From Halolamina salifodinae (GTDB taxonomy: Archaea; Halobacteriota; Halobacteria; Halobacteriales; Haloferacaceae): a DNA stretch of 64,000 nt. The stretch covers positions 62,001-126,000 of the forward strand of contig NZ_JAGGLC010000001.1 in NCBI RefSeq assembly GCF_017874235.1, in the 5' to 3' direction. Made by a program: the position numbers and the translations under genes. The notes beneath the pieces were generated by a model that was given only the letters and a program-made list of their open reading frames with translations, did not search any database and was not told the DNA's origin. Below are positions 55,242 through 64,000 of this stretch, in pieces (the stretch's first letter is position 1; the number at the start of each line of letters is the position of its first letter).

Positions 55242-56461
55242 TGGCGGCGGACAAACAGACGTTCGACGAGGTCGACTGGGGACAGATCACCGGCGAGTCC
55301 GACCGTGAGCTCTCGCCGAACTTCCTGATCCTGCTGGCCGGAACAGCGATGTTACTGCTGATCGCCGCGTTCGACTACTTCTTCGTCACCGGGACGTACG
55401 ACGCGGCGATCGGGATGGACTTCGGGAACCAGTACACCCCGACGTTCGACATCATCGGCTGGGGGTACGACGTGACCCAACTCGACTGGCTGTTCGCGTT
55501 CTCCCTGCTGCTGTTCGGGGCGTACGTGGTCCTCCCGCTTTACCAGAACCCGCGGATGAGCAGCTACTACTGGCGGGAGATGAAGCGGAACCGGCCGGCG
55601 ATGGTCAGCCTCGGGTGGCTCATCTTCATCTTCGTCATCGGCGTGCTCGGCCCGGTCGTGATCGCCGCGCCGCGGGCCGACCTAGCCGTGCAGTACCAGC
55701 CGCCGGTGCTGCTCTCTATCGACACGGTCTACCCGATCCGCTGCGTGGGCCCCGTGATCAACGGCGCCTGCCAGGGGACGCTCCAGTACCCCCTCGGGAC
55801 GACCGGGGACGGCAAGGACATCTTCAACATCATCGTCTACGGGATGCAGATCAGCATGAAGATCGGCTTCATCGCGACGCTGATCGTCGTCTCCATCGGC
55901 ACCGCCGTTGGCACCGTCGCGGCGTACGCCGGCGGGCTGGTCGACGAAGTGCTGATGCGCTACGTCGACGTCCAGCAGTCGTTCCCGACGTTCATCCTCT
56001 ACCTCCTGATCCTCTACATCTGGGGGGCGAGCCTGTTCCTCTTCGTCGTCCTCTTCGGGCTGTTCGCCTGGGAGGGGACCGCACGCTACGTGCGGAGTAA
56101 CGCGCTCGCCAAGACGGAGGAGGAGTACATCAAGGCCGTACAGCTCAGCGGTGCGAGCACGTACCGGATCGTCCGGGCGCACATCGTGCCCAACACCGCG
56201 AGCAGCATCATCACCGACATCACGCTGCTGGTCCCGACGTTCATCCTCGCCGAGGCGCAGTTCGCGTTCCTCGGGCTTGGTGACTCGACGATCCCGTCGT
56301 GGGGCGTGCTGATCGCGGCGGGTCGCTCGGACCTCGCCTTCGCCCCGTGGATCACGCTGGCGCCCGGGATGTTCCTGTTTTTCACCATCCTGGCGTTCAA
56401 CTTCCTCGGTGACGCGCTGCTCGACGCGCTGAACCCCGAAGCGGAGGCGGAGTCAGAATAA
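55241..56461 (+). CDS. dppC: ABC transporter permease (DppC type)
   Basis: 406-residue permease, longer than typical DppC (about 300). The extra N-terminal ~110 residues add two TM helices before the family start (YYWREMKRNRPAMVSLGWLI). The EAA loop reads KTEEEYIKAVQLSGASTYRI. The C-terminal TM block ends FLGDALLDALNPEAEAESE. The N-terminal extension is a haloarchaeal feature I have seen in similar importers. It overlaps dppD by one base. Confidence 0.92.
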   Translation: MAADKQTFDEVDWGQITGESDRELSPNFLILLAGTAMLLLIAAFDYFFVTGTYDAAIGMDFGNQYTPTFDIIGWGYDVTQLDWLFAFSLLLFGAYVVLPLYQNPRMSSYYWREMKRNRPAMVSLGWLIFIFVIGVLGPVVIAAPRADLAVQYQPPVLLSIDTVYPIRCVGPVINGACQGTLQYPLGTTGDGKDIFNIIVYGMQISMKIGFIATLIVVSIGTAVGTVAAYAGGLVDEVLMRYVDVQQSFPTFILYLLILYIWGASLFLFVVLFGLFAWEGTARYVRSNALAKTEEEYIKAVQLSGASTYRIVRAHIVPNTASSIITDITLLVPTFILAEAQFAFLGLGDSTIPSWGVLIAAGRSDLAFAPWITLAPGMFLFFTILAFNFLGDALLDALNPEAEAESE

Positions 56462-57504
56462 TGTCCGAAGAACCACTACTCACGGTCGAGGGACTCACGA
56501 CGGAGTTCACGACCGACAACGGCGTGCTGACGGCCGTCGACGGTATCGACTTCGAAATCGAACGCGGGGAGACGCTCTGTCTGGTCGGCGAGTCCGGGTC
56601 CGGCAAGACCGTCGCCAGCGAGTCGATCACCCGGATCGTCCCGACGCCGCCCGGCGAAGTCACCGGGAGCGTCACGTTCGACGGGCAGGAGATCATCTCG
56701 ATGAGCGAGTCCGAACTCAAGGAGATCCGCGGCGGGCGGATCGCCCACGTGTTCCAGAACCCACAGGACGCGCTCAACCACTGCTACACGGTCGGCTGGC
56801 AGATCGTGGAGGCGATCCAGACCCACGAACCCAACACCAGCAAGCAGGAAGCCCGCGAGCGCGCGGTCGGCCTGCTCAACGACGTCGGCGTCGCCAACGC
56901 GGCGGCCCGACTCGACGACTACCCACACGAGTTCTCCGGCGGCCAGAAACAGCGCGTGATGATCGCGATGGCGCTGGTCACCAATCCGGACCTGCTGATC
57001 GCCGACGAGCCGACGACGGCGCTCGACGTGACCGTCCAGGCGCAGATCCTGAACCTCCTCGAGGAGCTGCAGGAGGAGTACAACATGTCCATCCTGTTCG
57101 TGACCCACGACCTCGGCGTCGTCGCGGGGATCGCGGACCAGGTGGTCGTGATGTACGCCGGGAAGGTGATGGAGCGAGGCGGCGTCCACGAAATCTTCGA
57201 CGAACCCTCGCACCCCTACACGCGCGCGCTACTCGAGTGTCTCCCCGGGAAATCACGGTCGGCGGAAGGGATCCCGGGATCGCTCCCCTCGCCGATCAGC
57301 CCCCCGGACGGCTGTCGGTTCGCGCCGCGGTGTGACTACGCGGTCGAGGAGTGCCGTGCGGGCGACCAGCCACCCGAGGAGCCGCTCTCGGAGAGCCACG
57401 CTGTCTCCTGTGTCCACTACCAGCAGGGGTACGACCCTGCCGTGATTCGCGAGGAAGTCGTCCAGGAGGACGGCGCAACCACCGGAGGTGTTTCCAGTGA
57501 CTGA
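56461..57504 (+). CDS. dppD: ABC transporter ATP-binding protein (DppD type)
   Basis: 347-residue ATPase. Walker [14 protein letters not shown]-loop [15 protein letters not shown] signature [16 protein letters not shown], Walker [15 protein letters not shown], and the H-loop [11 protein letters not shown]. The C-terminal oligopeptide-transporter domain has the usual [20 protein letters not shown] and VSCVHY cysteines. Powers peptide import with DppF. Confidence 0.95.
   Translation: MSEEPLLTVEGLTTEFTTDNGVLTAVDGIDFEIERGETLCLVGESGSGKTVASESITRIVPTPPGEVTGSVTFDGQEIISMSESELKEIRGGRIAHVFQNPQDALNHCYTVGWQIVEAIQTHEPNTSKQEARERAVGLLNDVGVANAAARLDDYPHEFSGGQKQRVMIAMALVTNPDLLIADEPTTALDVTVQAQILNLLEELQEEYNMSILFVTHDLGVVAGIADQVVVMYAGKVMERGGVHEIFDEPSHPYTRALLECLPGKSRSAEGIPGSLPSPISPPDGCRFAPRCDYAVEECRAGDQPPEEPLSESHAVSCVHYQQGYDPAVIREEVVQEDGATTGGVSSD
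57484..57490 (+). promoter_or_regulatory. Shine-Dalgarno that fixes the dppF start
   Basis: GGAGGTG six nt before the GTG at 57497, lying inside the end of dppD. It favours 57497 over the GTG at 57488, which overlaps the GGAGGTG itself. Confidence 0.6.
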
Positions 57505-58843
57505 CGAACCGCTGCTCTCGGTCCGAAACCTGAAGAAGCACTACCCGATCACCGAGGGAATCCTCTCGAAGCAGGTCGGCGCCGCCAAGGCCGTCGACGG
57601 CATCAGCTTCGACATCGAGGAGGGCGAGACGCTCGGCCTCGTCGGGGAGTCCGGCTGTGGGAAGTCCACCGCCGCCTCCTCGATCATCCGCCTCGAAGAG
57701 GCGACCGACGGCGAGGTTATCTTCAACGGCGGCGGCCGACAGGGCCGCACCCGGAATCAGGACGGCAGCCACCCCAACGACATCACGCAGTTCGAGGACG
57801 AGGAGCTGAAGGCGTTCCGCCGGGACGCCCAGATGATCTTCCAGGATCCCTCCTCCAGTCTGGACCCGCGGATGACCGTCGGGAGTTCGGTCGCGGAGAT
57901 GCTGCTGGTCCACGGGATGACCGACAAGGAGCGCCGCCGCGAGATCGTCGAGGACCTGCTCGAACGCGTCGGCCTCGAAGCGGAGTACTACGACCGGTAC
58001 CCCCACGAGTTCTCCGGCGGCCAGAAACAGCGCATCGCGCTGGCCCGCGCACTCGTGCTCAACCCCGAGTTCATCGTGGCCGACGAGCCGGTGTCCGCGC
58101 TCGACGTCTCGATCCGCGCGGAGATCCTCTCGCTGCTGAACGACATCCAGGAGGAGTTCGGGCTCTCGATGCTGTTCATCAGCCACGACATGAGCGTGGT
58201 CCGGGAGGTCTGTGACCGGGTCGCGGTGATGTATCTGGGCGAGATCGTCGAGATCGGCGACACCGAGGACGTGTTCTCGGACCCACAGCACCCCTACACG
58301 GAGGCGCTGCTGTCGGCGATCCCCACCCCGGACCCGACGCTGGACCGGGAGAACATCGAACTCAAGGGGACCGTCCCCAGTCCGATCAGCCCGCCCTCGG
58401 GCTGTCGGTTCCACACGCGGTGTCACAAGGTGATCCAGTCCGGCGAGTACGATCTGGAACAGTCCGACTGGCGCGCGTTACTGACGTTCCGGGACAAGGT
58501 CCAGACCGGCGAGATCGACCCGTCGAGCATCCGCAACGCGCTTTCGGGTGAAGATATGGATCCGTCGGACGTCGACGACGAGACGGTGAAAACCCAGCTC
58601 AGAGTCGAGTTCGACCTGCCCGAGACGCTCTCGGACCGGGACGCGGAGTCGACGCTCCAGACCGCCATCGACGCGCTGGCGGAGGGTCGCATCGAGGACG
58701 CGAACGAGGAGCTCTCGGTGTTCTCCACGCCGTGTGAGAAAGAGGAGCCGGCCGAAACCGACCACGGCAACGGCCATCTCTCCTCCTGTCTGCGAAACCA
58801 GTCCGCGGCCGAGCGGGCCGAACCCGCCCCGGCTGACGACTGA
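57497..58843 (+). CDS. dppF: ABC transporter ATP-binding protein (DppF type) with split C-terminal cysteine motif
   Basis: 448-residue ATPase, about 110 residues longer than usual. Walker A GESGCGKSTAASSI, Q-loop IFQDPSSSLDPRM, signature [16 protein letters not shown], Walker B FIVADEPVSALDVS, H-loop SHDMSVVREVCDR. The C-terminal motif GCRFHTRCHKV is separated from its second half PCEKEEPAETDHGNGHLSSC by about 95 inserted residues, which are acidic and predicted helical. GTG start; overlaps dppD by eight bases. Last gene of the operon. Confidence 0.92.
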   Translation: MTDEPLLSVRNLKKHYPITEGILSKQVGAAKAVDGISFDIEEGETLGLVGESGCGKSTAASSIIRLEEATDGEVIFNGGGRQGRTRNQDGSHPNDITQFEDEELKAFRRDAQMIFQDPSSSLDPRMTVGSSVAEMLLVHGMTDKERRREIVEDLLERVGLEAEYYDRYPHEFSGGQKQRIALARALVLNPEFIVADEPVSALDVSIRAEILSLLNDIQEEFGLSMLFISHDMSVVREVCDRVAVMYLGEIVEIGDTEDVFSDPQHPYTEALLSAIPTPDPTLDRENIELKGTVPSPISPPSGCRFHTRCHKVIQSGEYDLEQSDWRALLTFRDKVQTGEIDPSSIRNALSGEDMDPSDVDDETVKTQLRVEFDLPETLSDRDAESTLQTAIDALAEGRIEDANEELSVFSTPCEKEEPAETDHGNGHLSSCLRNQSAAERAEPAPADD

Positions 58844-58981
58844 GCCGCCTCAGTTCTTTCCGTTCTCCACTGCCGTTCGCACCGTCTCGGCAGTGACCGG
58901 CATATCGACGTGATCGACGCCCGGGAGTGCGTGGACCAGCAGGCGCCTGGCCGCGACGGTTACCCGCGGATCGAGAGGCGT

Positions 58982-59365
58982 ATGCCCCCGGGGTCCCAAG
59001 TGAGGCCGATGATCGACGGCGTCCCACTGGCCGGCACCCACGGACAGGACCCGGTCGTGTTCGCGCTGCTGACCCTCGCCGGGATGCTGGCGGCCGTCGT
59101 CGCCGGCGTCGCCATCGCGGCGTTCGTCCGGCGGCGCTCGCGGCGCTACCTGCTGGTGGCGCTCGCGCTGTCGACGCTGGTCGGCCGGAGCGCGGTGGGA
59201 CTGGGCGCCTACGGCGGCATGATTGGGCCGAGGCTGCACCACCAACTGGAGCACGGCCTCGACGCGGCGATGGCCGCGCTGGTGATCGCCGCCGTCTATC
59301 TGGTCGGCCGACCCAACCGCACGGAAGCCGCTCGCGCGGGCGGCGACGGGGAGGGGCGCCGATGA
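58982..59365 (+). CDS. Small haloarchaeal membrane protein
   Basis: 127-residue protein with three hydrophobic segments: PVVFALLTLAGMLAAVVAGV, YLLVALALSTLVGR and the C-terminal AAMAALVIAAVYLVGR. The N-terminal part of the last loop has a His cluster (RLHHQLEH). No named family that I can be sure of. Its stop overlaps the start of the winged-helix gene (ATGA), so the two are linked, perhaps as a sensor and regulator pair. ATG at 58982; a later ATG at 59009 is possible. Confidence 0.6.
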   Translation: MPPGSQVRPMIDGVPLAGTHGQDPVVFALLTLAGMLAAVVAGVAIAAFVRRRSRRYLLVALALSTLVGRSAVGLGAYGGMIGPRLHHQLEHGLDAAMAALVIAAVYLVGRPNRTEAARAGGDGEGRR

Positions 59366-59874
59366 ACGAGACCCGCGAGCGCCTGCTGGATCACGTGCGC
59401 GACCATCCCGGCCGCCACGCCAGCGCGCTGGGCCGGGAGTTCGACCTCGCGACCGGCCAACGCCAGTATCACCTCCGGCGCCTGCGACGCGACGGCGCCG
59501 TCGTCGCCGACGAGCGCCACGGCCGCACGCACTACTTCACGCCGGGCTACGACGACCGCGAACGCGAACGGCTGGCGCTGGCTCGGCGGGAGACCTCCCG
59601 GGCGGCACTCGCGGCGCTGCTGGCCGCCGGGGAGACGCCGGCCGCCACCCTCGCCGAACGGCTGGACGTCGCCCGGAGCACGCTCTCCTACCACGTCGAC
59701 CGCCTCCGAGACGCCGGACTGATCGCTGAGCGCCGCGACGAGCGCGGCCGGGTCCACCTCTCGCTGGCCGACCCCGGGGCGACTCGCTCGCTGCTGGCGA
59801 CCGTCGAGCCGTCGACGCCCGACCGACTGGTCGACCGCTTCACCCGACTGGTCGACGAGCTACTCGACGGGTAG
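59362..59874 (+). CDS. Tandem winged-helix transcriptional regulator
   Basis: 170-residue protein with two winged-helix units: HASALGREFDLATGQRQYHL (about residues 20-39) and LAERLDVARSTLSYHVDRL (about 97-115), each followed by a basic wing (ERHGRTHYF, ERRDERGRVHL). It resembles haloarchaeal dual-HTH regulators that act downstream of membrane partners. Probably regulates the adjacent export and iron genes. Co-translated with the membrane protein upstream. Confidence 0.8.
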   Translation: MNETRERLLDHVRDHPGRHASALGREFDLATGQRQYHLRRLRRDGAVVADERHGRTHYFTPGYDDRERERLALARRETSRAALAALLAAGETPAATLAERLDVARSTLSYHVDRLRDAGLIAERRDERGRVHLSLADPGATRSLLATVEPSTPDRLVDRFTRLVDELLDG

Positions 59875-59942
59875 GCCCCCTGAGTCGGAGGTTTCGAGAG
59901 GCGCACCAGAACCCACTTTCCCCTGGCTCCCCAGCCCCGGGT

Positions 59943-61253
59943 ATGAGCGACTCATACGGTATCGACCGGCGGGAGTTCGTCAAGGCCGCCGTCGCCATCG
60001 GCGGGGCGTCGGCGCTCTCGGCCTGCCTCGACCGCGGCCCCGAAATCGACGTGCCGCGGGGCCCCGAGGACCCCGCGTCGGCGTTCCCCGAGCGCCAGCA
60101 CGCGTGGAACGCCGCGCTCCCGACCGACGACGCCGGTAACAACCACCACCCGCGCCACCGCGTGCTCCTTCCACTCTCCTATGGCGACGGGATGCCGACC
60201 GACGCCGAGCGCGAGACCGTCGAGGCCGCGCTCGCGGGCCTCGAGCGCGCCTACGAGCGCTCGGCCGCGGGCCTCCTGCTGACGGTTAGCTACTCCCCCT
60301 ACTACTTCGACCGGTTCGACGAGAGCCTCCCCGAGAGCGTCGACCTGCCCGAACCGCGGGCGCTCGCGGATTTCGAGGACCCCGACGCCGACGACATCGA
60401 CGCCATCGTCCACCTCGCCAGCGACCACGGCGAGGTGGTGATGGGCGCCGAGGAGGCGCTGAAAGGCGAGGTGGACGAACTCAACGGCGTCTCCCAACCC
60501 GACGCGTCGCTGACGGACGTGTTCACCCTCGGCGAGCGCCGGACGGGATTCATCGGCGACGGCCTGCCCGCCGAGAACCAGGACGTGGACGGCGTTCCCG
60601 ACGACGGCCCCGTTCCCGAGGACGCCCCGCTGTACATGGGGTTCGAGTCGGCGTTCCAGGGGAATCAGCCGGGCGAGGACCGCGTGACGATCCAGTCGGG
60701 ACCGTTCGCGGGCGGTACCACCCAACAGCTCTCAACGCTGACGCTCAACCTCAAGCAGTGGTACGAGCAGGACAGCCGGGACCAGCGCGTCTCCAAGATG
60801 TTCTGCCCGCACCACGCCAGCGAGGGGACCGTCGAGGGCACCGGCGAGAACCTCGGCACCGACCCGCAGATGGACGACTGCGGCGACCCGACCGAGACGG
60901 CCCGGAGCGAGGGCGTCGTCGGCCACGGCCAGAAGATGGTCGACGTGCGCGAGGACGACGCGCCGATCATCCTGCGGCGGGACTTCGACTCGACCGATCA
61001 GGACCGCGCAGGCGTCCACTTCCTCTCGCTCCAGCGCACCATCGAGGACTTCGTGACGACGCGCGAGGCGATGAACGGCGATGACGTGGCCAGCAACTCC
61101 GCGGTCGGCCAGCGCACCAACAACGGCATCCTGCAGTACATCGACACCGTGCGCCGGGGGAACTTCCTGATACCCCCCCGCTCGCTGCGCGCGCTCCCGC
61201 CCGCGAATCCCGCGGACGACGCCGCAGAGAACGCGGAGGTGGCTCATGCATAA
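59943..61253 (+). CDS. Tat-exported DyP-type peroxidase-like protein
   Basis: 436-residue protein with a twin-arginine signal (DRREFVKAAVAIGG) and lipobox-like SAC, so it is exported and probably anchored. The body has DyP-like features: GFIGDG (similar to the G-x-x-D-G distal motif), a VGHGQ candidate proximal His, IILRRDFDS, then GVHFLSLQRTIEDFVTTREA. Catalytic competence is uncertain. In bacteria EfeB-type DyPs work with iron uptake; the next gene is a P19-like iron protein, with an eight-base overlap. Confidence 0.6.
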   Translation: MSDSYGIDRREFVKAAVAIGGASALSACLDRGPEIDVPRGPEDPASAFPERQHAWNAALPTDDAGNNHHPRHRVLLPLSYGDGMPTDAERETVEAALAGLERAYERSAAGLLLTVSYSPYYFDRFDESLPESVDLPEPRALADFEDPDADDIDAIVHLASDHGEVVMGAEEALKGEVDELNGVSQPDASLTDVFTLGERRTGFIGDGLPAENQDVDGVPDDGPVPEDAPLYMGFESAFQGNQPGEDRVTIQSGPFAGGTTQQLSTLTLNLKQWYEQDSRDQRVSKMFCPHHASEGTVEGTGENLGTDPQMDDCGDPTETARSEGVVGHGQKMVDVREDDAPIILRRDFDSTDQDRAGVHFLSLQRTIEDFVTTREAMNGDDVASNSAVGQRTNNGILQYIDTVRRGNFLIPPRSLRALPPANPADDAAENAEVAHA

Positions 61254-62313
61254 GTCCCGCCGGGCATTCCTCGCGGGGGTCGGCGCCGCCGGCGCTGCGG
61301 GGCTGGCTGGCTGTAGCGGCTTCGAACTCCAGTCGGGCAACCGGGAGCCGCCACTGGTGGAGAACCGCCCCGACGGCGTCTACGTCCCGACCCACACCGA
61401 AGGAATGGGGATGGCGTCGATGCAGAGCGACGGGGGGTACAGCTGTGCGCTGACCTACAGCTTCCCCCACCGCTTCTGGACGATCACCGGCAGCGACACG
61501 ACGATGGTGGAGGTCGGGAACAGCGACGCGCTCCACCTGATGCCCATCGTCTGGCACAGCGAGACGGGGATCGTCCCCTCGGACGTGAACCCCACCGTCG
61601 ACATCAGCCGGGACGGCGAGTCCGTCGTCGACGGCCTCAGCCCGTGGCCGATGCTGGCCCAGCGGATGGGTTTTCACTTCGGCGATAACGTCGAACTCCC
61701 AGAACAGGGCGAGTACGACGTAACCGTCTCCATCGGCGAAGGCGGGAACCGCCGGACGGGGTCGCTCGCGGACGCCGGCGCCGCCGAGTTCGAGTTCACG
61801 CTCGACTACCAGCTTTCCGAACTCAATGACCTCCCCTTCGAGGACATCCCGCCCGCGAGACAGGGGACGCTGGGCGCGGTCCAGCCGATGCAGATGGATA
61901 TGGTCCCGCTGATGCAGGCCCCCACCGAGGACGAACTCCCCGGGACGGTCCGGGGGACGGCCGAGAGCGGCGACGCCCAGTTCGTCGTCACCACCATCGA
62001 CGACGCCGGGGCGTTCGGCGACGACGCGGACCAGCAGCATCTGGCTGTGTCGGCGCACACGCCGTACAACCGCTACCCGATCCCGCTGATGTCGCTCTCG
62101 GCGACGGTGACTCGCGACGGCGAGACGGTGTTCGACGGCTACCTCAACGAGTGGCAGGACGGCGACCTCGGCATCCACTACGGCGCGCTGCTCGATACGG
62201 TCAAGGAAGGCGACGAACTCACGATCACCGTCGACTCGCCGCCGCAGGTCTCGCGCCACGAGGGGTACGAGACCGCCTTTTTGAACATGTCCGACGCGAC
62301 GCTAACGCTCTGA
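61246..62313 (+). CDS. P19/Tp34-like iron-binding lipoprotein
   Basis: 355-residue Tat lipoprotein: SRRAFLAGVGAAGAAGLAGC ends in the lipobox Cys. Residues ~45-190 resemble the P19/Tpd iron-transport domain with Met/His-rich stretches (TEGMGMASMQS, LHLMPIVWHSETG). A second beta-rich domain (~200-355) follows. It may bind Fe2+ or Cu outside the cell. Forms a two-gene unit with the DyP-like gene. Confidence 0.65.
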   Translation: MHKSRRAFLAGVGAAGAAGLAGCSGFELQSGNREPPLVENRPDGVYVPTHTEGMGMASMQSDGGYSCALTYSFPHRFWTITGSDTTMVEVGNSDALHLMPIVWHSETGIVPSDVNPTVDISRDGESVVDGLSPWPMLAQRMGFHFGDNVELPEQGEYDVTVSIGEGGNRRTGSLADAGAAEFEFTLDYQLSELNDLPFEDIPPARQGTLGAVQPMQMDMVPLMQAPTEDELPGTVRGTAESGDAQFVVTTIDDAGAFGDDADQQHLAVSAHTPYNRYPIPLMSLSATVTRDGETVFDGYLNEWQDGDLGIHYGALLDTVKEGDELTITVDSPPQVSRHEGYETAFLNMSDATLTL

Positions 62314-62350
62314 GACGCCGCACTGACCATCGCCGACTGTTACCGGCGAG

Positions 62351-63418
62351 TCACTCCCCGTCGGTCCGGAGGTGGTGGAACACGTACGTCTGGGCGTAGC
62401 CCGCGTAGGCGTCGGCGCCGCTCTCGCCGAACACCTCGTCGCGCTCCGGTAGGTCGCCACCCAGTTTCTCGCGGATGGCCCGCGAGGTTTCGGCGTAGTT
62501 GCCGCCCTCGCAGTCGGGGAAGTAGTCGCCGATAGCGGTCTGGATCCACGTGTCCAGCGGGATGGCCTGCAGGTAGCCGAGCGCGAAGAGGGCGACGCAG
62601 TCGGCCACCTTGTCGCCGACGCCGACGAACTGGGTGAGCGCGTCGCGAGCCTCCTCGTAGGGGAGGCCGCGTGCGTCAGCGGGATCTGCCTCGCCCGTGG
62701 CGACCATCTCGGCGGTGCGCTGGACGTACGGCGCGCGGTAGCCCAGACTCAGGTCCCGCAGTTCCTCCTCGGTGGCGGCAGCGAGTGCCGCCGGAGTCGG
62801 GTAGGAGTAGAGGGTACGGTCGCCCACTGCGACGGGGGTGCCATACGCCTCCCGGAGCGCGTTCTGCATCCCGAAGATCCGGCTCACCCGCATCTGTGCC
62901 GAGCAGATAAACGTGATCAGGCAGGGAAACGGCGGGTCGCGCGGGAGCCGCATCCCGGGGTAGCGCTCGAACGCCCGCTGGAGTAGCGGGAGGTCGCCCG
63001 TGGCCTCGTAGATGGCTTCGAGGTCGTCGTCAAGGCGGAGCAGGTGCGTGAGAATCGCCTCCCCGTCGACTGATTCGGTGGGCTCGGCGGCGCCGGCGGC
63101 GTCCACGTCGGCGGGGACCGCGCCAGCCTCCCACTCCAACGTCCCGCCGTCGACGTGATCGGACTGCGTCCGATCGGCAGACGAGCGTCGCTCGTCGACG
63201 CCGCCGATCTGGCGGACGCGGACGACGGTCGGCAGGTCGGTGAGTCCCGGCGTCGGCGGGAGTACGGTCTCGTACCACGCGTCGCCGCCGTGGGCGGCCG
63301 ACTCGGCGTAGCCGTCGCCGTCGGCGCGCTCCCAGAGGTACGTCTGGCCGCTCTCCAGCGTCGACTGGAGGTCGAACGGTCCGGCAAGCGAGGCAACGTC
63401 GATGCGACCCGACTCCAT
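62351..63418 (-). CDS. ogg: 8-oxoguanine/3-methyladenine-type DNA glycosylase (HhH-GPD)
   Basis: 355-residue base-excision enzyme. The N-terminal OGG-like domain starts DLQSTLESGQTYLWERADG; FICSAQMRVSRIFGM is the HhH-GPD core start. FVGVGDKVADCVALFALG holds the catalytic Lys in the GVGxKVADC hairpin; the catalytic Asp follows in IPLDTWI. This pairing (Lys and Asp) is typical of OGG1/AlkA bifunctional glycosylases. An acidic insert of about 40 residues lies near residue 90. ATG at 63418. Confidence 0.88.
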   Translation of the reverse strand: MESGRIDVASLAGPFDLQSTLESGQTYLWERADGDGYAESAAHGGDAWYETVLPPTPGLTDLPTVVRVRQIGGVDERRSSADRTQSDHVDGGTLEWEAGAVPADVDAAGAAEPTESVDGEAILTHLLRLDDDLEAIYEATGDLPLLQRAFERYPGMRLPRDPPFPCLITFICSAQMRVSRIFGMQNALREAYGTPVAVGDRTLYSYPTPAALAAATEEELRDLSLGYRAPYVQRTAEMVATGEADPADARGLPYEEARDALTQFVGVGDKVADCVALFALGYLQAIPLDTWIQTAIGDYFPDCEGGNYAETSRAIREKLGGDLPERDEVFGESGADAYAGYAQTYVFHHLRTDGE

Positions 63419-63886
63419 TACCCGAATTTCGGCGACGGGTGGGTTTCCCCGTTTCGATAGCGACCCCAGTCGCGGGGCGTGACCCGCGGGGACCTCCGTG
63501 TCGTCGCGAGGGAACTCATGCCCCGACTGTGCGACGTCGATCACCGCCGCAGCGGTTCGTTCCGCGCGCGGGTCGCGCGTCGCGGGGCAGCCACGAGAGC
63601 ACGAGGCGGAAACAGCCGAAGGCGGCGCCGAGAAACGTGCGTTTGGTCACTCGGTGGCGATCCGAACGGCCCCCTCAAAAGCCTCGCGACGGCTCAACCG
63701 CCGTACAGGCGGCGACCCGCGCCGTCGGCGACGGCGCCGGCAGCGGTCTGCATCGCGTGGCGCATCTCGGCGAAGGCGGCAGTGCGGCGTGTGGCGGTGT
63801 TCATGCCACCGGCTGACACGGGCGAGCCTTGAGTATCTTCGGGGGGTGTCACAACCGCTATGGGGCGGGCGCTCGGAGCCGAACCC
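63419..63886. other. 468-bp gap, mostly without a gene
   Basis: Between the glycosylase and the MBL gene, transcribed away from each other. It holds at most one 36-codon minus-strand frame (63694-63804). GC-rich throughout; no repeat or tRNA seen. Confidence 0.5.
63694..63804 (-). CDS. Possible 36-aa peptide
   Basis: Short frame MNTATRRTAAFAEMRHAMQT then AAGAVADGAGRRLYGG. Basic and Ala-rich. A weak TATA-like stretch lies upstream. No family known; could be chance. Confidence 0.25.
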   Translation of the reverse strand: MNTATRRTAAFAEMRHAMQTAAGAVADGAGRRLYGG

Positions 63887-64000
63887 ATGATCACGAGCGA
63901 CTGGGGCGACTGGCTCCCGCGCGCAATCGACGCCGCGGACCCGGAGAGCGTGGCGGTCTGGTACCTCGGCTGCAACGGGTTCGTAGTCAAGGGCAGCAAC
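63887..64000 (+). CDS. MBL-fold metal-dependent hydrolase, 5' part
   Basis: The first 38 residues, cut by the window end: MITSDWGDWLPRAIDAADPE, then VWYLGCNGFVVKGS. This start is typical of haloarchaeal UlaG-like metallo-beta-lactamase-fold proteins. The metal-binding motifs lie beyond the window. Distinct from the UPF0173 gene at 50565-51287. Confidence 0.7.
   Translation, partial: MITSDWGDWLPRAIDAADPESVAVWYLGCNGFVVKGSN

Overview
The window is a GC-rich haloarchaeal chromosome segment. Support comes from acidic proteins, leaderless genes with TATA-like boxes about 28 nt before the start, Tat lipoproteins, a PGF-CTERM surface protein, and an N-glycosylation (agl) locus laid out like that of Haloferax volcanii. 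I found no rRNA, tRNA or CRISPR array.

Layout. 1-10 kb is mostly housekeeping: the tail of an HpcH/HpaI aldolase, superoxide dismutase, two MFS transporters, a PfpI-family protein, a tiny zinc ribbon, a CPD photolyase, a PGF-CTERM surface protein and a bacterial-type ThrRS. 10-29.6 kb is the surface-glycan locus: a DUF368 protein, aglB, aglG, a GT2, then an AT-richer block from about 16.3 to 23.1 kb (GT4, FkbM-like methyltransferase, two alkaline-phosphatase-fold enzymes, GT61, AglS-like membrane protein), followed by aglR, aglF, aglM and aglJ. Two tandem TumE-type toxin/antitoxin pairs lie between aglM and aglJ. 29.6-33.6 kb is accessory: a ribbon-helix-helix regulator, an AT-rich gap, a 41-residue hydrophobic peptide, a CHAT (caspase-like) protein and a helix-hairpin-helix protein with W-containing repeats.

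33.7-39.3 kb holds CoA-ester metabolism (3-hydroxyacyl-CoA dehydrogenase, a carboxyltransferase with a fused epsilon-like N-terminus, MaoC hydratase, CitE-like lyase) and glutamate dehydrogenase. 39.4-51.3 kb is mixed housekeeping: ribH, aminotransferase, an orphan cytochrome oxidase subunit III, aldo/keto reductase, an FeS-type photolyase, a thioredoxin-reductase-like flavoprotein, DUF357, cysS, OsmC and UPF0173. At 51.3-52.0 kb is a decayed IS6-family element with intact 13-bp terminal repeats and an internal hairpin. 52.2-58.8 kb is a five-gene peptide-type ABC importer. 59-62.3 kb is a membrane protein/winged-helix/DyP-like/P19-like iron gene group. The window ends with an OGG/AlkA-type glycosylase and the start of an MBL-fold hydrolase.

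How the genes work together. AglJ charges dolichyl phosphate; AglF and AglM make UDP-glucuronate; AglG and the other GTs extend the glycan; AglR and the AglS-like protein handle flipping or the terminal sugar; AglB transfers the glycan to proteins such as the PGF-CTERM protein at 5.6 kb, which carries five sequons. The most unusual parts are the CHAT/mini-peptide locus, the twin TumE modules inside the glycan locus, the epsilon-carboxyltransferase fusion, and the ABC ATPase whose C-terminal cysteine motif is split by an insertion. All functional calls come from reading the sequence and family knowledge; no searches were run.
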